A program made the translations under genes and the position numbers. Positions 1 through 8,427 of a stretch of 36,896 nt of DNA are shown piece after piece. The notes beneath the pieces were generated by a model that made no database searches, was not told the DNA's origin, and saw only the letters and a list, made by a program, of their open reading frames with translations. The stretch is from Verrucomicrobiia bacterium (GTDB taxonomy: Bacteria > Verrucomicrobiota > Verrucomicrobiia > Limisphaerales > UBA11358). The stretch is taken from the NCBI GenBank assembly GCA_030038175.1, contig JASHPN010000086.1, positions 1 to 36,896 on the forward strand, written 5' to 3'. Each line of letters starts with the position of its first letter. Within the stretch, counting starts at the first letter, position 1.

Positions 1-60
1 GTCCCGTTCGGTCAGTTCACCTGGAAAATTCCGTTTTTCTTTCCTTTTTTGAATTTTCAT
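1..60 (-). CDS. Possible 5' end of an unidentified gene, cut by the window edge
   Basis: Reading leftwards from an ATG at 60-58, the frame stays open for 20 codons to the window edge. It begins MKIQKRKEKRN and is rich in lysine and arginine. This is too short to assign a function, and no clear ribosome binding site precedes it. It would diverge from the HAD hydrolase gene, with about 113 bp between them. It may be a chance frame. Confidence 0.3.
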   Translation of the reverse strand, partial: MKIQKRKEKRNFPGELTERD

Positions 61-173
61 GATGGCACAGGAATGGCTGCTATCGTGATGACGGCTTTGA
101 TTGTCCTAAAATGGGGCGTTGCATCCGATTCTGGAGCCGATAAAATGCGGCATTTGACATTGGAAAATAGATT

Positions 174-848
174 ATGGATCCAGTTGTAGTTTTTGATTTG
201 GGCAAAGTTCTCGTGGATTTTGATTATTCGATCGCTGCCCAAAAAGTTGCCGCACGCAGTTCGAGGCATGTCCAAAATTTGCACGAGTTTCTCGGCGGAT
301 CGCCGCTCCTGGCCCGTTTCGAAAGCGGGCTGCTCACGCGCGAACAATTCTTCTCTGAAATCCAGGCCGCCACCGGTTTTGCCGGCACGCAGGATGAATT
401 TGCCGGCTATTTTGCTGATATTTTTACTCCCATTTCGCCGATGGTCGCGCTTCATGCCGGTTTGCGAAAGGAGAAGATTCCCACGTACATTCTTTCCAAT
501 ACGAATGACATCGCGGTCGCCCATATCCGGAGGCGATTCCCATTTTTCAGCGAATTTGACGGTTATATCCTGTCCTATGAAGTGGGCGCGATGAAGCCGG
601 ACGCAAAAATTTACGAGACGCTCGAAAAAATGAGCGGACGGAAGGGTGGCGACATTTTTTACATTGATGACCGTTCGGAAAATGTGCAAGCCGGCGCGGC
701 CCGCGGCTGGAAGGTTGCCCTGCATGAAACCCCTGGAAAAACCAAATCCGCGTTGCGGAACTTCCTGTCCGCGCACGCGCGCTCAAAGCCGGGCGCCGCG
801 AACCATGCGACGCCGGTGCGCGCCATGGCCGGGGATGGCGCGTCGTGA
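174..848 (+). CDS. HAD-family hydrolase, YihX-like sugar phosphatase
   Basis: This 224-residue protein has all four HAD motifs. Motif I is FDLGKVLVD with nucleophile Asp8; the residue two positions on is Gly10, as in the YihX (alpha-D-glucose-1-phosphatase) group, rather than the second Asp of classical HADs. Motif II is ILSNTND (Ser108), motif III is the Lys in GAMKPDAKIY (Lys141), and motif IV is FYIDDRSEN (Asp165/Asp166). The helical cap lies at about residues 16-90. YihX-type enzymes remove phosphate from small sugar phosphates in the cytoplasm; the substrate here is inferred from resemblance only. The C-terminal 25 residues are Ala/Gly/Arg-rich and probably disordered. The ATG at 174 places motif I at the expected distance from the N-terminus; only a weak GGA lies upstream. 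The ispD gene follows 53 bp downstream. Confidence 0.85.
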   Translation: MDPVVVFDLGKVLVDFDYSIAAQKVAARSSRHVQNLHEFLGGSPLLARFESGLLTREQFFSEIQAATGFAGTQDEFAGYFADIFTPISPMVALHAGLRKEKIPTYILSNTNDIAVAHIRRRFPFFSEFDGYILSYEVGAMKPDAKIYETLEKMSGRKGGDIFYIDDRSENVQAGAARGWKVALHETPGKTKSALRNFLSAHARSKPGAANHATPVRAMAGDGAS

Positions 849-901
849 GCTGTTTTTATGAAAATTCGCGTTTATCTGCATCTGTTTAAATTTCTTTGAC
901 T

Positions 902-1585
902 ATGAACATTGCCATACTTGTTGCCGGCGGAAGAGGGGCCCGAATGGGCCGGGATAAATTGTTCCTTGAAGTGGCGGGCCGGCCCCTGGTCGTCCATACC
1001 TGGGGGCGGTTTGACGGAGCAAAAGCGATTGAAGAAATCGTGGTCGTGGTCCGCGCCGGAATGGAAAAGGAATTTCTGGCCCTGGCAAAAAAATTTCAGT
1101 TTCGGAAGAAATTTCAAATCGTCGTGGGCGGGGCCGTGCGGCAGGATTCCGTTTGGAACGGCCTGGAAGCGGCGCCGGCGACGGCAGAAATTGCGGTGAT
1201 TCACGACGCGGCCCGTCCCTGCGTGGGCGAAGAATTGATTGAAGCCACCGTTAGAAGCGCCGAAGAAACCGGCGCGGCCGTCGCCGCGCATCCCGTGACC
1301 GATACGATCAAGGAATCGGCCGACGGTCGTCTCATTCAAAAGACGCTTGACCGCACCCGGCTATGGGCGGTGGAAACGCCGCAAACGTTTCGATTGGACG
1401 TGATTCGCCGGGCGATCTCATTGGCTCGCGAAAGGAAGATGGTATTTACGGATGATACGGCCGCTTGCGAACTCATTGGCCAGCCCGTGCGGCTCGTCTC
1501 GAGCATCGCGCCCAACCCCAAAGTTACCGTCCCCGGCGATTTGCCTTTCGTGGAAGTTCTCTTGCGCAATCACGTTAAAGCGTAG
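902..1585 (+). CDS. ispD: 2-C-methyl-D-erythritol 4-phosphate cytidylyltransferase IspD
   Basis: IspD transfers CMP from CTP to 2-C-methyl-D-erythritol 4-phosphate, the third step of the non-mevalonate isoprenoid pathway, in the cytoplasm. The family signatures are present in order: the N-terminal nucleotide-binding loop VAGGRGARMGRDK, GGAVRQDSVWNGL, VIHDAARPCV, VAAHPVTDTIKES, WAVETPQTF and FTDDTAACE, with the NPKVTVPGDL segment near the C-terminus. The length of 227 residues is typical. I chose the ATG at 902, which puts the protein directly at MNIAILVAGG; an in-frame TTG at 896 would add only two residues. No strong Shine-Dalgarno is seen. The paralogous enzymes TarI and CDP-ribitol pyrophosphorylase are less likely because the motifs follow IspD throughout. 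Confidence 0.95.
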   Translation: MNIAILVAGGRGARMGRDKLFLEVAGRPLVVHTWGRFDGAKAIEEIVVVVRAGMEKEFLALAKKFQFRKKFQIVVGGAVRQDSVWNGLEAAPATAEIAVIHDAARPCVGEELIEATVRSAEETGAAVAAHPVTDTIKESADGRLIQKTLDRTRLWAVETPQTFRLDVIRRAISLARERKMVFTDDTAACELIGQPVRLVSSIAPNPKVTVPGDLPFVEVLLRNHVKA

Positions 1586-1635
1586 CGGCATTCAAATCCT
1601 TTGTCACAGTTTGCATTTGTGGTAAGCTGTGTCCA

Positions 1636-2949
1636 ATGAAAAGACGGCTTGTATATGGAGTGGTCACGGCGCTCCTGACTTTGAATTTAATCCTGGGAGC
1701 GCGCATTTACGTCTCAAGCACTGCCCATGCGGAAGAACGAAGTGACTCTGCCTATGCCAATGTGCATCTTTTCGAAGAAGTTCTCGAAAAAGTCCGCACC
1801 GAATACGTGGACGGCACCAACATGACTTATCACGACCTGGTCTATGCCGCGCTCAAAGGGATGGTTGGCTCGCTGGACCCTCACAGCGAATTTTTGGACC
1901 CTGATGATTACCAGGAACTGCAGGACGATACCGAGGGTCAATTTGGCGGGCTGGGCCTGGTGGTCTGGATGAAAGACGGTTATGTCACCGTCGTTTCGCC
2001 GATGGAAGATTCCCCGGGATCCCGGGCTGGCATCATGACCGGCGATCGCATCACAAAAATCAATGGCCAGGATGATTCCAAAATGCAACTCGACGACGCG
2101 GTCAAATTACTGCGCGGCGATCCCGGAACAAAAGTAACCCTGACCATCGAGCGGCCCTCCACCGGCATGGTCAAGGTTTTGACCCTCAAACGCGCCATCA
2201 TTGTCATGGACATGGTCAAGGACATAAACGGCAAAAAGGAATTTCCGGTGGATGCCAATAAAATCGGTTACGTCCGTATCTCCGAATTTGGCGATAACAC
2301 GGGTGACGAACTGGAAGCCGCGTTGCGCAAAATGAAAGCCCACGGCATGAAGGCATTGATCATTGATTTGCGGGGCAATCCGGGCGGTCTGTTGGACGAA
2401 GCAGTGGAAGTTTGCCAGAAATTTTTGCCGCGCGGCCAGTTGATTGTTTCCACCGAAGGCCGTGATCCGCGGGAAAATTCGGTCCTGCGCGCCGAGGGCC
2501 ACGGCGACGAATTAAGAGGCGAACCCATCGTGGTCCTGGTGAATCTCGGCAGCGCCAGCGCCGCCGAAATCGTGACCGGCTGTCTGCAGGATTTGCATCG
2601 CGCGGTCGTCCTGGGTGAAAAGACCTTCGGCAAAGGTTCCGTCCAAAGCATTTTTCCGTTGGAAGACGGTTCGGCGCTTAAGCTGACCACCGCCAAATAT
2701 TATACGCCCAGCCATCGCGTCATTCATGAACATGGCATCACCCCCGATATCGTCGTTCCATTGACGGATGAACAGGAAGCGGCGTTGATCCTGAAACGTT
2801 CCCCCGGCGGTATCGAGTCGCTCGACGAAACCAACCGCCTGCGGGTCGAAGAAACCGAAGATATCCAACTCGATCGTGCCGAAGATTTGCTCAAAGGAAT
2901 TTTGATTTATAGCGGAATGTCCGAGCCTGACAAATTGGCGCAGAAATGA
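1636..2949 (+). CDS. Carboxy-terminal processing protease, S41 family (CtpA-like)
   Basis: This 437-residue serine protease of the CtpA/Prc type cuts proteins near their C-termini in the periplasm. The N-terminus is an uncleaved anchor or signal peptide (about residues 7-32, ending AHA). An N-terminal helical segment follows, then a PDZ domain at about 95-190 and the S41 catalytic domain at about 205-375. The catalytic dyad is Ser308 in GSASAAEI and Lys333 in EKTFGKGSVQ; Asp319 lies at the position of the conserved Asp in E. coli Tsp. The C-terminal 60 residues after the HGITPDIVVP motif are charged. The gene lies 50 bp after ispD, and its stop overlaps the tsaD start (ATGA), so the two are probably translationally coupled. 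A weak promoter-like pair (TTGTCA at 1601, TAAGCT at 1623) would give an almost leaderless transcript; I do not rely on it. Confidence 0.93.
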   Translation: MKRRLVYGVVTALLTLNLILGARIYVSSTAHAEERSDSAYANVHLFEEVLEKVRTEYVDGTNMTYHDLVYAALKGMVGSLDPHSEFLDPDDYQELQDDTEGQFGGLGLVVWMKDGYVTVVSPMEDSPGSRAGIMTGDRITKINGQDDSKMQLDDAVKLLRGDPGTKVTLTIERPSTGMVKVLTLKRAIIVMDMVKDINGKKEFPVDANKIGYVRISEFGDNTGDELEAALRKMKAHGMKALIIDLRGNPGGLLDEAVEVCQKFLPRGQLIVSTEGRDPRENSVLRAEGHGDELRGEPIVVLVNLGSASAAEIVTGCLQDLHRAVVLGEKTFGKGSVQSIFPLEDGSALKLTTAKYYTPSHRVIHEHGITPDIVVPLTDEQEAALILKRSPGGIESLDETNRLRVEETEDIQLDRAEDLLKGILIYSGMSEPDKLAQK

Positions 2950-3950
2950 CTGTCCTGGCGATTGAGACTTCCTGTGACGAAACCAGCGCCGCGGTCGTCC
3001 GCAATGGAATGGTTTTGTCCAATGTAGTCTCTTCGCAAGTCGCGTTGCACGCCGAATATGGCGGGGTCGTGCCCGAATTGGCGGCGCGGGAACATTTGAA
3101 AAATTTTCCTTCGGTGGCGCGCACTGCGGCGGATGCGGCGAACATTGCCATGACTGACCTGGACGCCGTCGCCGCTACCCAGGGTCCCGGCCTGCCCACG
3201 GCGTTGCTCATCGGGTTTAGGGCCGGTCAGGCGGTTGCCTTTGCTCTTGAAAAACCGTTTATCGGCATCAACCATCACGAGGCGCATTTGTATTCGCCGT
3301 GGATCTCCGATTTCGCGGCCTTTCAGCCCAACGTCTCGCTCATTGTCAGTGGTGGACATACCATTTTGGCATGGGTGCAGTCCGAGCTGAAACATCGGGT
3401 GTTAGGCGCGACGATTGATGACGCCGCGGGCGAATGCTTCGACAAAACCGGCAAACTTATGGGCTTGCCGTATCCCGCCGGCCCGGAGATTGATACGTTG
3501 GCGGAGCAGGGGAATCCGAAAGCGTTCGATTTTCCGCGTCCTTTGCTCAATGATCCGGGCGACGATTTTAGCTTCAGCGGCCTGAAAACCTCTGTCCGTT
3601 ATTATCTGCGCGATAAGCCCCAGTTGCTCGAGGACGCCCAAAAAGTCCGTGATTTATGCGCGAGCGTTCAGGCGGCAATCGTAGAAGTGCTCGTGGAGAA
3701 GACAATGCGCGCTGCCGGAAGGACCGGCGTAGGTTGTGTCACGGCCTCCGGCGGCGTTACGTGCAACAGCGCTTTGCGAAAGCAGCTTGCGGACGCCTGC
3801 CAAAAAAAAGGGTTCACGCTTCGCATGGCAGATAAAAAATTTTGCACGGATAATGCCGCGATGATCGGCATTCTGGCGGAACGGAAGCTTGCGGCTGGCA
3901 TCACACCGACGGCTTTGGACGAAGAAATCAGGCCTGGGATGGAATTGTAG
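2946..3950 (+). CDS. tsaD: tRNA N6-adenosine threonylcarbamoyltransferase TsaD
   Basis: TsaD transfers the threonylcarbamoyl group from threonylcarbamoyl-AMP to A37 of ANN-decoding tRNAs, working with TsaB, TsaE and TsaC elsewhere. The 334-residue protein is a complete Kae1/TsaD ASKHA-fold protein: phosphate loop LAIETSCDETSAAV at the N-terminus, metal-binding NHHEAH (His110 and His114), VSGGHT, DDAAGECFDKTGK with the following YPAGP, the GGVTCNSALR loop, and the third metal ligand in FCTDNAAMIG (Asp302). The start overlaps the stop of the upstream protease gene by 4 bp. No tsaB or tsaE is in the window. The 3' end is followed directly by a short palindrome at 3954-3968. Confidence 0.96.
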   Translation: MTVLAIETSCDETSAAVVRNGMVLSNVVSSQVALHAEYGGVVPELAAREHLKNFPSVARTAADAANIAMTDLDAVAATQGPGLPTALLIGFRAGQAVAFALEKPFIGINHHEAHLYSPWISDFAAFQPNVSLIVSGGHTILAWVQSELKHRVLGATIDDAAGECFDKTGKLMGLPYPAGPEIDTLAEQGNPKAFDFPRPLLNDPGDDFSFSGLKTSVRYYLRDKPQLLEDAQKVRDLCASVQAAIVEVLVEKTMRAAGRTGVGCVTASGGVTCNSALRKQLADACQKKGFTLRMADKKFCTDNAAMIGILAERKLAAGITPTALDEEIRPGMEL

Positions 3951-3953
3951 CGT

Positions 3954-3968
3954 CAGGCGGGACGCCTG
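3954..3968. repeat. Short palindrome after tsaD
   Basis: CAGGCG, a GGA loop, then CGCCTG form a perfect 6-bp stem a few bases after the tsaD stop. There is no T-run after it, so it is not a convincing intrinsic terminator. The flanking sequence suggests a small dispersed palindromic repeat instead. Confidence 0.4.
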
Positions 3969-4018
3969 CCGCCACAAATTCCGTTTGCCCAAGCCTGCAT
4001 TTTGAACGAAATTAAAGC

Positions 4019-4342
4019 ATGGCTTCAGAAACGTTTAAGGCAAGTCGCTGGACGCGCGGCAATTTTCTCTTTCCCACCGTGATTGAAGTCACCGACAAGG
4101 CCATTATCCGGCATAAGCGCTCCTGGTTGCGAAAAGATGAAATCAGCATCAGTCTCGCCAAGGTTGCCTCGGTTCATATTCAAACCGGGCTCGTTTGGTC
4201 GGATATCCTGATCGAATCCAGCGGCGGGACCGACCCCCTCAAAAGCCACGGCCACTCGAAAGCCGACGCCCGGCGCATCCGCGAATTGATCGAAAACATT
4301 CAGGGCAGCCTCACTGATCAGGAAAGAATCAAATTAATGTAG
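4019..4342 (+). CDS. Small bacterial PH-like domain protein
   Basis: This is a 107-residue protein without a signal peptide or membrane segment. Its pattern of short beta strands (LFPTVIEVTDKAIIRHKR, then KDEISISLAKVASVHIQ, then WSDILIESSGG) followed by a C-terminal helix (SKADARRIRELIENIQG) matches the bacterial PH-like (bPH, YdbS/DUF304-type) fold. Such domains usually mediate protein or membrane contacts; no catalytic residues are apparent. It stands alone between tsaD (68 bp upstream) and hrpB (130 bp downstream), so context does not add a function. The fold call is by pattern and is tentative. Confidence 0.75.
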   Translation: MASETFKASRWTRGNFLFPTVIEVTDKAIIRHKRSWLRKDEISISLAKVASVHIQTGLVWSDILIESSGGTDPLKSHGHSKADARRIRELIENIQGSLTDQERIKLM

Positions 4343-4472
4343 TGCGCCATTCTGAACGCGCTCCAGCACCTTTCGGCGACTCGTTTGATTCATTGCCATA
4401 CTTGACGCAATCCGGAACACGCAACACGTTTTTATTTCTGCATTTTTAATTTTCAATTAAAATTGCCCCTTC

Positions 4473-7124
4473 ATGACTGACCGTTTGCCCATTTATGACA
4501 TCGAACCGGAAATCATTTCACGCCTGAAATCCGGCCGCCGATTGATTTTGTCCGCGCCGACCGGTTCGGGCAAATCCACGCAGGTGCCGCAGATGCTTTT
4601 GAAGCATGGATTCCTTGATGAGGGGCAAGTCGTTATTTTGCAACCCCGGCGTTTGGCGGCCCGCCTGCTGGCGGCCCGGGTCGCCCACGAATTGGGGGTC
4701 AAGTTGGGCGAGGAAGTCGGCTATCAAATCCGTTTTGAAAACTGCACGTCGGCAAAAACGAGAATTCGCTTCGTGACCGAAGGTGTGCTGCTTCGTCAAA
4801 TGATTGAAGACCCGAAATTGAACAACGTGTCAGCCCTCATCTTCGATGAATTTCACGAGCGCCATTTGTATGGCGATATCACCCTGGCCCGTTCGCTTGA
4901 TTTGCAGGAACAATTCCGCCCGCACCTGAACCTGATCGTCATGTCCGCGACGCTTAATGCCGGCGAATTGGAAGATTATCTTTTTCCGTGCTCGGTTCTT
5001 TCCTCCGAAGGCCGTCAATATTCCGTAGATATCGAATATGCCGCGCAACCCTCCTATAACGACAAACGACCGGTCTGGGAACAGGCCGCCGAGGCATTTT
5101 CAGATTACATCCAATCCGGCGGCGACGGCGATGTCCTGGTATTTATGCCGGGCGGATTTGAAATTTCCCAAACCATCGAAGCCATTCGCCAGACTTCGGA
5201 ATCCAGGGGATTTATCCTGCTGCCATTGCACGGCGAGCTTGACCCGCGCGCACAGGACGCCGCGGTGGCTCGCTATGATCAGCGCAAGGTCGTCGTCGCC
5301 ACGAATGTTGCCGAAACCTCGCTGACCATTGACGGTGTCCGGCTGGTCATTGACAGCGGGTTGGCGCGCATCGCCCGTTATGATCCGAATCGCGGCATCA
5401 ACACATTGCTCATCGAGCGCATTTCGCAATCGTCCGCCGGCCAGCGGGCCGGGCGGGCCGGCCGAACGGCGCCCGGCGTTTGCGTGCGGCTTTGGTCCCG
5501 GGAGGAACACGCGCATCGCGCGCCGCAGGAATTGCCGGAAATCAAACGGCTGGACCTGGCGGAAGTGGTGCTGACGCTCAAGGCCGCCGGCGTCGAAGAT
5601 TTGAGGAATTTTCGCTGGCTCGAAAAGCCCGATGAGATCGCGCTCGCCCATGCTGAAGAACTGCTGCACGACCTCGGCGCGCTGGGGGGCGTAGCTGCCT
5701 CGGCTGCGCCGGTCAGCGCCCCGCTGACCGCAATGGAAATCGGCGATCCCGCGAAAGTTTCCGGCGAGGCGCCGGACGCGGTACGCGAGGGCGCGCACGC
5801 TCCCCGGTTCCAAATCACCGCCATGGGCCGCAAAATGCTGGCCTTTCCCCTGCATCCACGCTATTCGCGCATGCTGCTGGCCGCGCGGGAATATGGCTGC
5901 GTGTATCAGGCGGCGCTCGTGGCCGCGCTCACGCAGGGCCGCGATCTCCTGTTGCGAAACGTGGATAAGGCGACGAATGAGCTGCGCGAAGATTTGCTCG
6001 GCGAAAAGGCGTCCTCGGATTTCTGGATCCTCATGCGCGCCTGGAACTACGCGGCAAAAAATCAATTTCGCATGGATGCCTGCCGCAAGCTCGGCATCCA
6101 CGCTGTCACCGCCCGCCAGGTCGGCCCGTTGCTGGAACAATTCCTTCGCATCGCCGGGCGCGAGGGCCTCGACGTTCAGCCGCGCGAAGTGAAAGACGAG
6201 GCCCTGCAAAAGTGCATCCTGATCGGTTTTAGTGATCGCGTGGCCCGGCGGCTGGATTCGGGAACGCTCCGTTGCGAACTGGTTCATAACCGCCGGGGTG
6301 TGCTGGCGCGCGAGAGCGTGGTCCAGCAGAAGGAATTGTTTGTGGCGGCGGAAATCCGGGAAGTGGAGAGCCGGGACAAGGAAGTGAACACGATCCTTTC
6401 GATCGCCACGGCCATTGAACCGGACTGGCTGCGCGAGCTGTTTCCCGAAGACATCACCTCCGATCTGCGGGTGCAATTTGACGCGACGCAAAAGCGCGTG
6501 GTTGCGGCGGAACTGATGCGTTTCCGCGAACTGGCGTTGTCGGCCCGGCGCGTCGAGCCGCCTCCCACCGATGCCGCCGCGCACATTCTGGCCGCCGAAA
6601 TCCTGGCCGGACGATTGCCCTTGCCCAACTGGGACCACGCGGTGGAGCAATGGCTGGCGCGATTGAATTTTCTTTGCACGAATTGTCCGGAGTTGCAATT
6701 GCCGCCGTTTAACGACGACGACAAACAGCACGTCATCGAACAGCTTTGCCACGGCGCGGTCGGTTACAAGGAAATCAAGGAGCGCGAAGTCATGCCCGTT
6801 GTCACGTCGTGGCTTTCCCACGCGCAACGTGAATTGCTGGACAAACACGCGCCCGAGCGATTGTCCCTGCCCAACGGCCGCACGCCCAAAGTGACGTATG
6901 AAAACGGCAAAAGCCCGTTCATTTCGCTGCGTATTCAGGAATTATACGATGTGAACCTAACGCCGAAGATCGCCATGGGCCGTGTGCCGGTGACCGTGCA
7001 TATTTTGACGCCGGGCATGAAACCCATTCAGGTCACGCAGGACATGGCAAGTTTTTGGCGGGAACATTATCCAAAGATCAAATCCGAGTTGGCGCGGCGG
7101 TATCCGAAGCATTTGTGGAGATAG
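4473..7124 (+). CDS. hrpB: ATP-dependent helicase HrpB (DEAH/RHA family)
   Basis: This is an 883-residue superfamily 2 helicase. Motif I (GSGKST) is at 31-36, motif II is DEFH at 125-128 followed by ER, and motif III is SAT at 158-160. Later come VLVFMPGG, the motif V segment VATNVAETSLTIDGV and motif VI QRAGRAGRTAPG. DEFH in place of DEAH is normal for HrpB. The C-terminal region contains the HrpB-specific tail (VTQDMASFWREHYPKIKSEL, then RYPKHLW), which separates it from HrpA. An Ala/Pro-rich stretch at about residues 410-445 looks like a lineage-specific insert before the helical domain. HrpB is a putative RNA helicase of unknown physiological role, generally non-essential. The upstream gap contains a short AACACGCAACACG repeat, also found reversed just after this gene. 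Confidence 0.94.
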   Translation: MTDRLPIYDIEPEIISRLKSGRRLILSAPTGSGKSTQVPQMLLKHGFLDEGQVVILQPRRLAARLLAARVAHELGVKLGEEVGYQIRFENCTSAKTRIRFVTEGVLLRQMIEDPKLNNVSALIFDEFHERHLYGDITLARSLDLQEQFRPHLNLIVMSATLNAGELEDYLFPCSVLSSEGRQYSVDIEYAAQPSYNDKRPVWEQAAEAFSDYIQSGGDGDVLVFMPGGFEISQTIEAIRQTSESRGFILLPLHGELDPRAQDAAVARYDQRKVVVATNVAETSLTIDGVRLVIDSGLARIARYDPNRGINTLLIERISQSSAGQRAGRAGRTAPGVCVRLWSREEHAHRAPQELPEIKRLDLAEVVLTLKAAGVEDLRNFRWLEKPDEIALAHAEELLHDLGALGGVAASAAPVSAPLTAMEIGDPAKVSGEAPDAVREGAHAPRFQITAMGRKMLAFPLHPRYSRMLLAAREYGCVYQAALVAALTQGRDLLLRNVDKATNELREDLLGEKASSDFWILMRAWNYAAKNQFRMDACRKLGIHAVTARQVGPLLEQFLRIAGREGLDVQPREVKDEALQKCILIGFSDRVARRLDSGTLRCELVHNRRGVLARESVVQQKELFVAAEIREVESRDKEVNTILSIATAIEPDWLRELFPEDITSDLRVQFDATQKRVVAAELMRFRELALSARRVEPPPTDAAAHILAAEILAGRLPLPNWDHAVEQWLARLNFLCTNCPELQLPPFNDDDKQHVIEQLCHGAVGYKEIKEREVMPVVTSWLSHAQRELLDKHAPERLSLPNGRTPKVTYENGKSPFISLRIQELYDVNLTPKIAMGRVPVTVHILTPGMKPIQVTQDMASFWREHYPKIKSELARRYPKHLWR

Positions 7125-7291
7125 GCTGGAAGCCGTGTTGCGTGTTCCGTGTTGCGTCACGTATTTGGGTTAAAACGCCGGGTTATTTCCAGATGTCCCT
7201 TACGGGACGAAGAGGTGATCGGAGGGCCTACAGGATGACGCGCAGAATTTTTGTGTAAAGGGTGGGCGGCTCCGTGTAAAACGCCAGTAGT
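7125..7291. other. Intergenic segment between convergent hrpB and PEP-CTERM genes
   Basis: No coding frame is credible here. The segment begins with repeated CGTGTTGCGTGTTCCG-type sequence, the reverse of a motif near 4415-4428. It also contains a small TCCC-TTAC-GGGA hairpin near 7198-7209. These look like dispersed intergenic repeats and not a clear terminator. Confidence 0.4.
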
Positions 7292-8191
7292 CTATTTGCG
7301 ACGGCGCCACAGCCACAGTGCGGCTGCGCCCAGGCCGGTCAGCACAGCGGCAGACGGCTCCGGCACCGGACCGATGGCGATGCCTTTGGGATCGCTCAAC
7401 CCGGAAATCAACGAGGCTTTAACGGTTGTTCCGGAAGTCGTGTATTCGCCGATGGTGTCTCCGTCAAAATTCGCCTCAAACAGGTCGTTCCCTGAAATGG
7501 CAATGCCGTAAGGAGAATCCAAATTGGAAATCAATGGGCTCGTGACCGTTGTCCCTGTGGTCGTGTATTCGCCGATGATGCCGGTCGTGGAGCCGTCGTC
7601 GCCAAAATTTCCGATAAACAGGTTGTTTCCCAGAACGGCAACCGCCTGGGGCCCTTCCAATCCGGCAGTCAGCGTGGCACTGAGCAATTGCCCGGAAGTG
7701 GTGTATTCACCGACGGTATTGTTGCCAAGATTCCCAACAAACAGGAGATTGCCTGAAATCGCGAGACCCTCAGGCGCATACAACCCGGAAACCAATGACG
7801 CGCTCACCGTCGTCCCCGAAGTTGTATATTCACCGATCGTGCCGTTTCCCGCGTTGGCGACAAACAAATCGTTCCCGGAGACCACGATGCCAGAAGGGCC
7901 GTCCAAACCCGTGATCAGCGCGGAATTTACGGTCGCCCCGGAAAGCGTGTATTCGCCAATGGTGTTGTTTCCCGGGTTCGAGACAAACAGGTCGTTTCCC
8001 GAAATCGCGATGCCGAAAGGAGCGGATAAACCCTTGATCAGCGATGCATTGATGGTTGAGCCATTCAACGCGTATTCGCCAATGGTGTTATTTCCGGAAT
8101 TTGCCACATATATGTCTTGCGCCTCGACGACAGCGGCCAAACCGCACGTTAGCGCCAGGGCTATTGCGCACACTTTCTTCGTAGTTTTCAT
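7292..8191 (-). CDS. PEP-CTERM protein with a six-repeat beta-propeller
   Basis: This is a 299-residue secreted protein. A signal peptide covers residues 1-24 (ends VEA). Six repeats of about 41 residues follow, each of the form LFVxNxGNxTIGEYTxSG, then a GLxxPxGIAISGN turn; the fifth has a 5-residue insertion. This is the pattern of an NHL/YVTN-like beta-propeller. The last 24 residues (276-299) are a PEP-CTERM sorting signal: VPEPSA, a hydrophobic stretch, then RRRK. In PEP-CTERM systems an exosortase removes this tail and the protein is delivered to the surface or extracellular matrix; no exosortase gene lies in the window. Ligand or partner is unknown. The gene diverges from the XylR-like regulator with 236 bp between them. 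Confidence 0.9.
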   Translation of the reverse strand: MKTTKKVCAIALALTCGLAAVVEAQDIYVANSGNNTIGEYALNGSTINASLIKGLSAPFGIAISGNDLFVSNPGNNTIGEYTLSGATVNSALITGLDGPSGIVVSGNDLFVANAGNGTIGEYTTSGTTVSASLVSGLYAPEGLAISGNLLFVGNLGNNTVGEYTTSGQLLSATLTAGLEGPQAVAVLGNNLFIGNFGDDGSTTGIIGEYTTTGTTVTSPLISNLDSPYGIAISGNDLFEANFDGDTIGEYTTSGTTVKASLISGLSDPKGIAIGPVPEPSAAVLTGLGAAALWLWRRRK

Positions 8192-8392
8192 ATTTGATTG
8201 GTTTTAATGTGTGAATCTCCGCTTTTTTAGACCAGCGTTTATGCCGTATCATGGCTATGTTGCGGTCGATTCTATCCTGGAAAATCGGAAACGGGAACTG
8301 TGCGTTTGAAGGCACACCTTGGGGGCATTTTCCCTCTCCTGGCGGGAGACGGAGGGGTAGGAGAATCATTCCATTTCTTCGCTGTGAAAAGA

Positions 8393-8420
8393 GACAATAT
8401 TATTGTAAATTGTGACAATA
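8393..8420. promoter_or_regulatory. Candidate operator: GACAATA direct repeat, 21-bp spacing
   Basis: GACAATA occurs at 8393-8399 and again at 8414-8420, exactly 21 bp apart (two helical turns), immediately before the regulator start at 8428. A perfect palindrome ACAATATTATTGT (8394-8406) overlaps the first copy. AraC-family regulators typically bind direct repeats spaced about two turns apart, so this is a plausible autoregulatory site. The assignment is inference. Confidence 0.45.
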
Positions 8421-8427
8421 GTCGAAA

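Noticed and set aside
4845-4856. DEFH in place of DEAH in the helicase as an unusual substitution
   Set aside because: DEFH followed by ER is normal for the HrpB subfamily.
5100-6848. Long minus-strand frame of 582 codons opposite hrpB
   Set aside because: It lies wholly within the well-supported HrpB gene, has no recognisable motif, and its Arg/Gln/His-rich product is typical of an antisense frame in GC-rich sequence.
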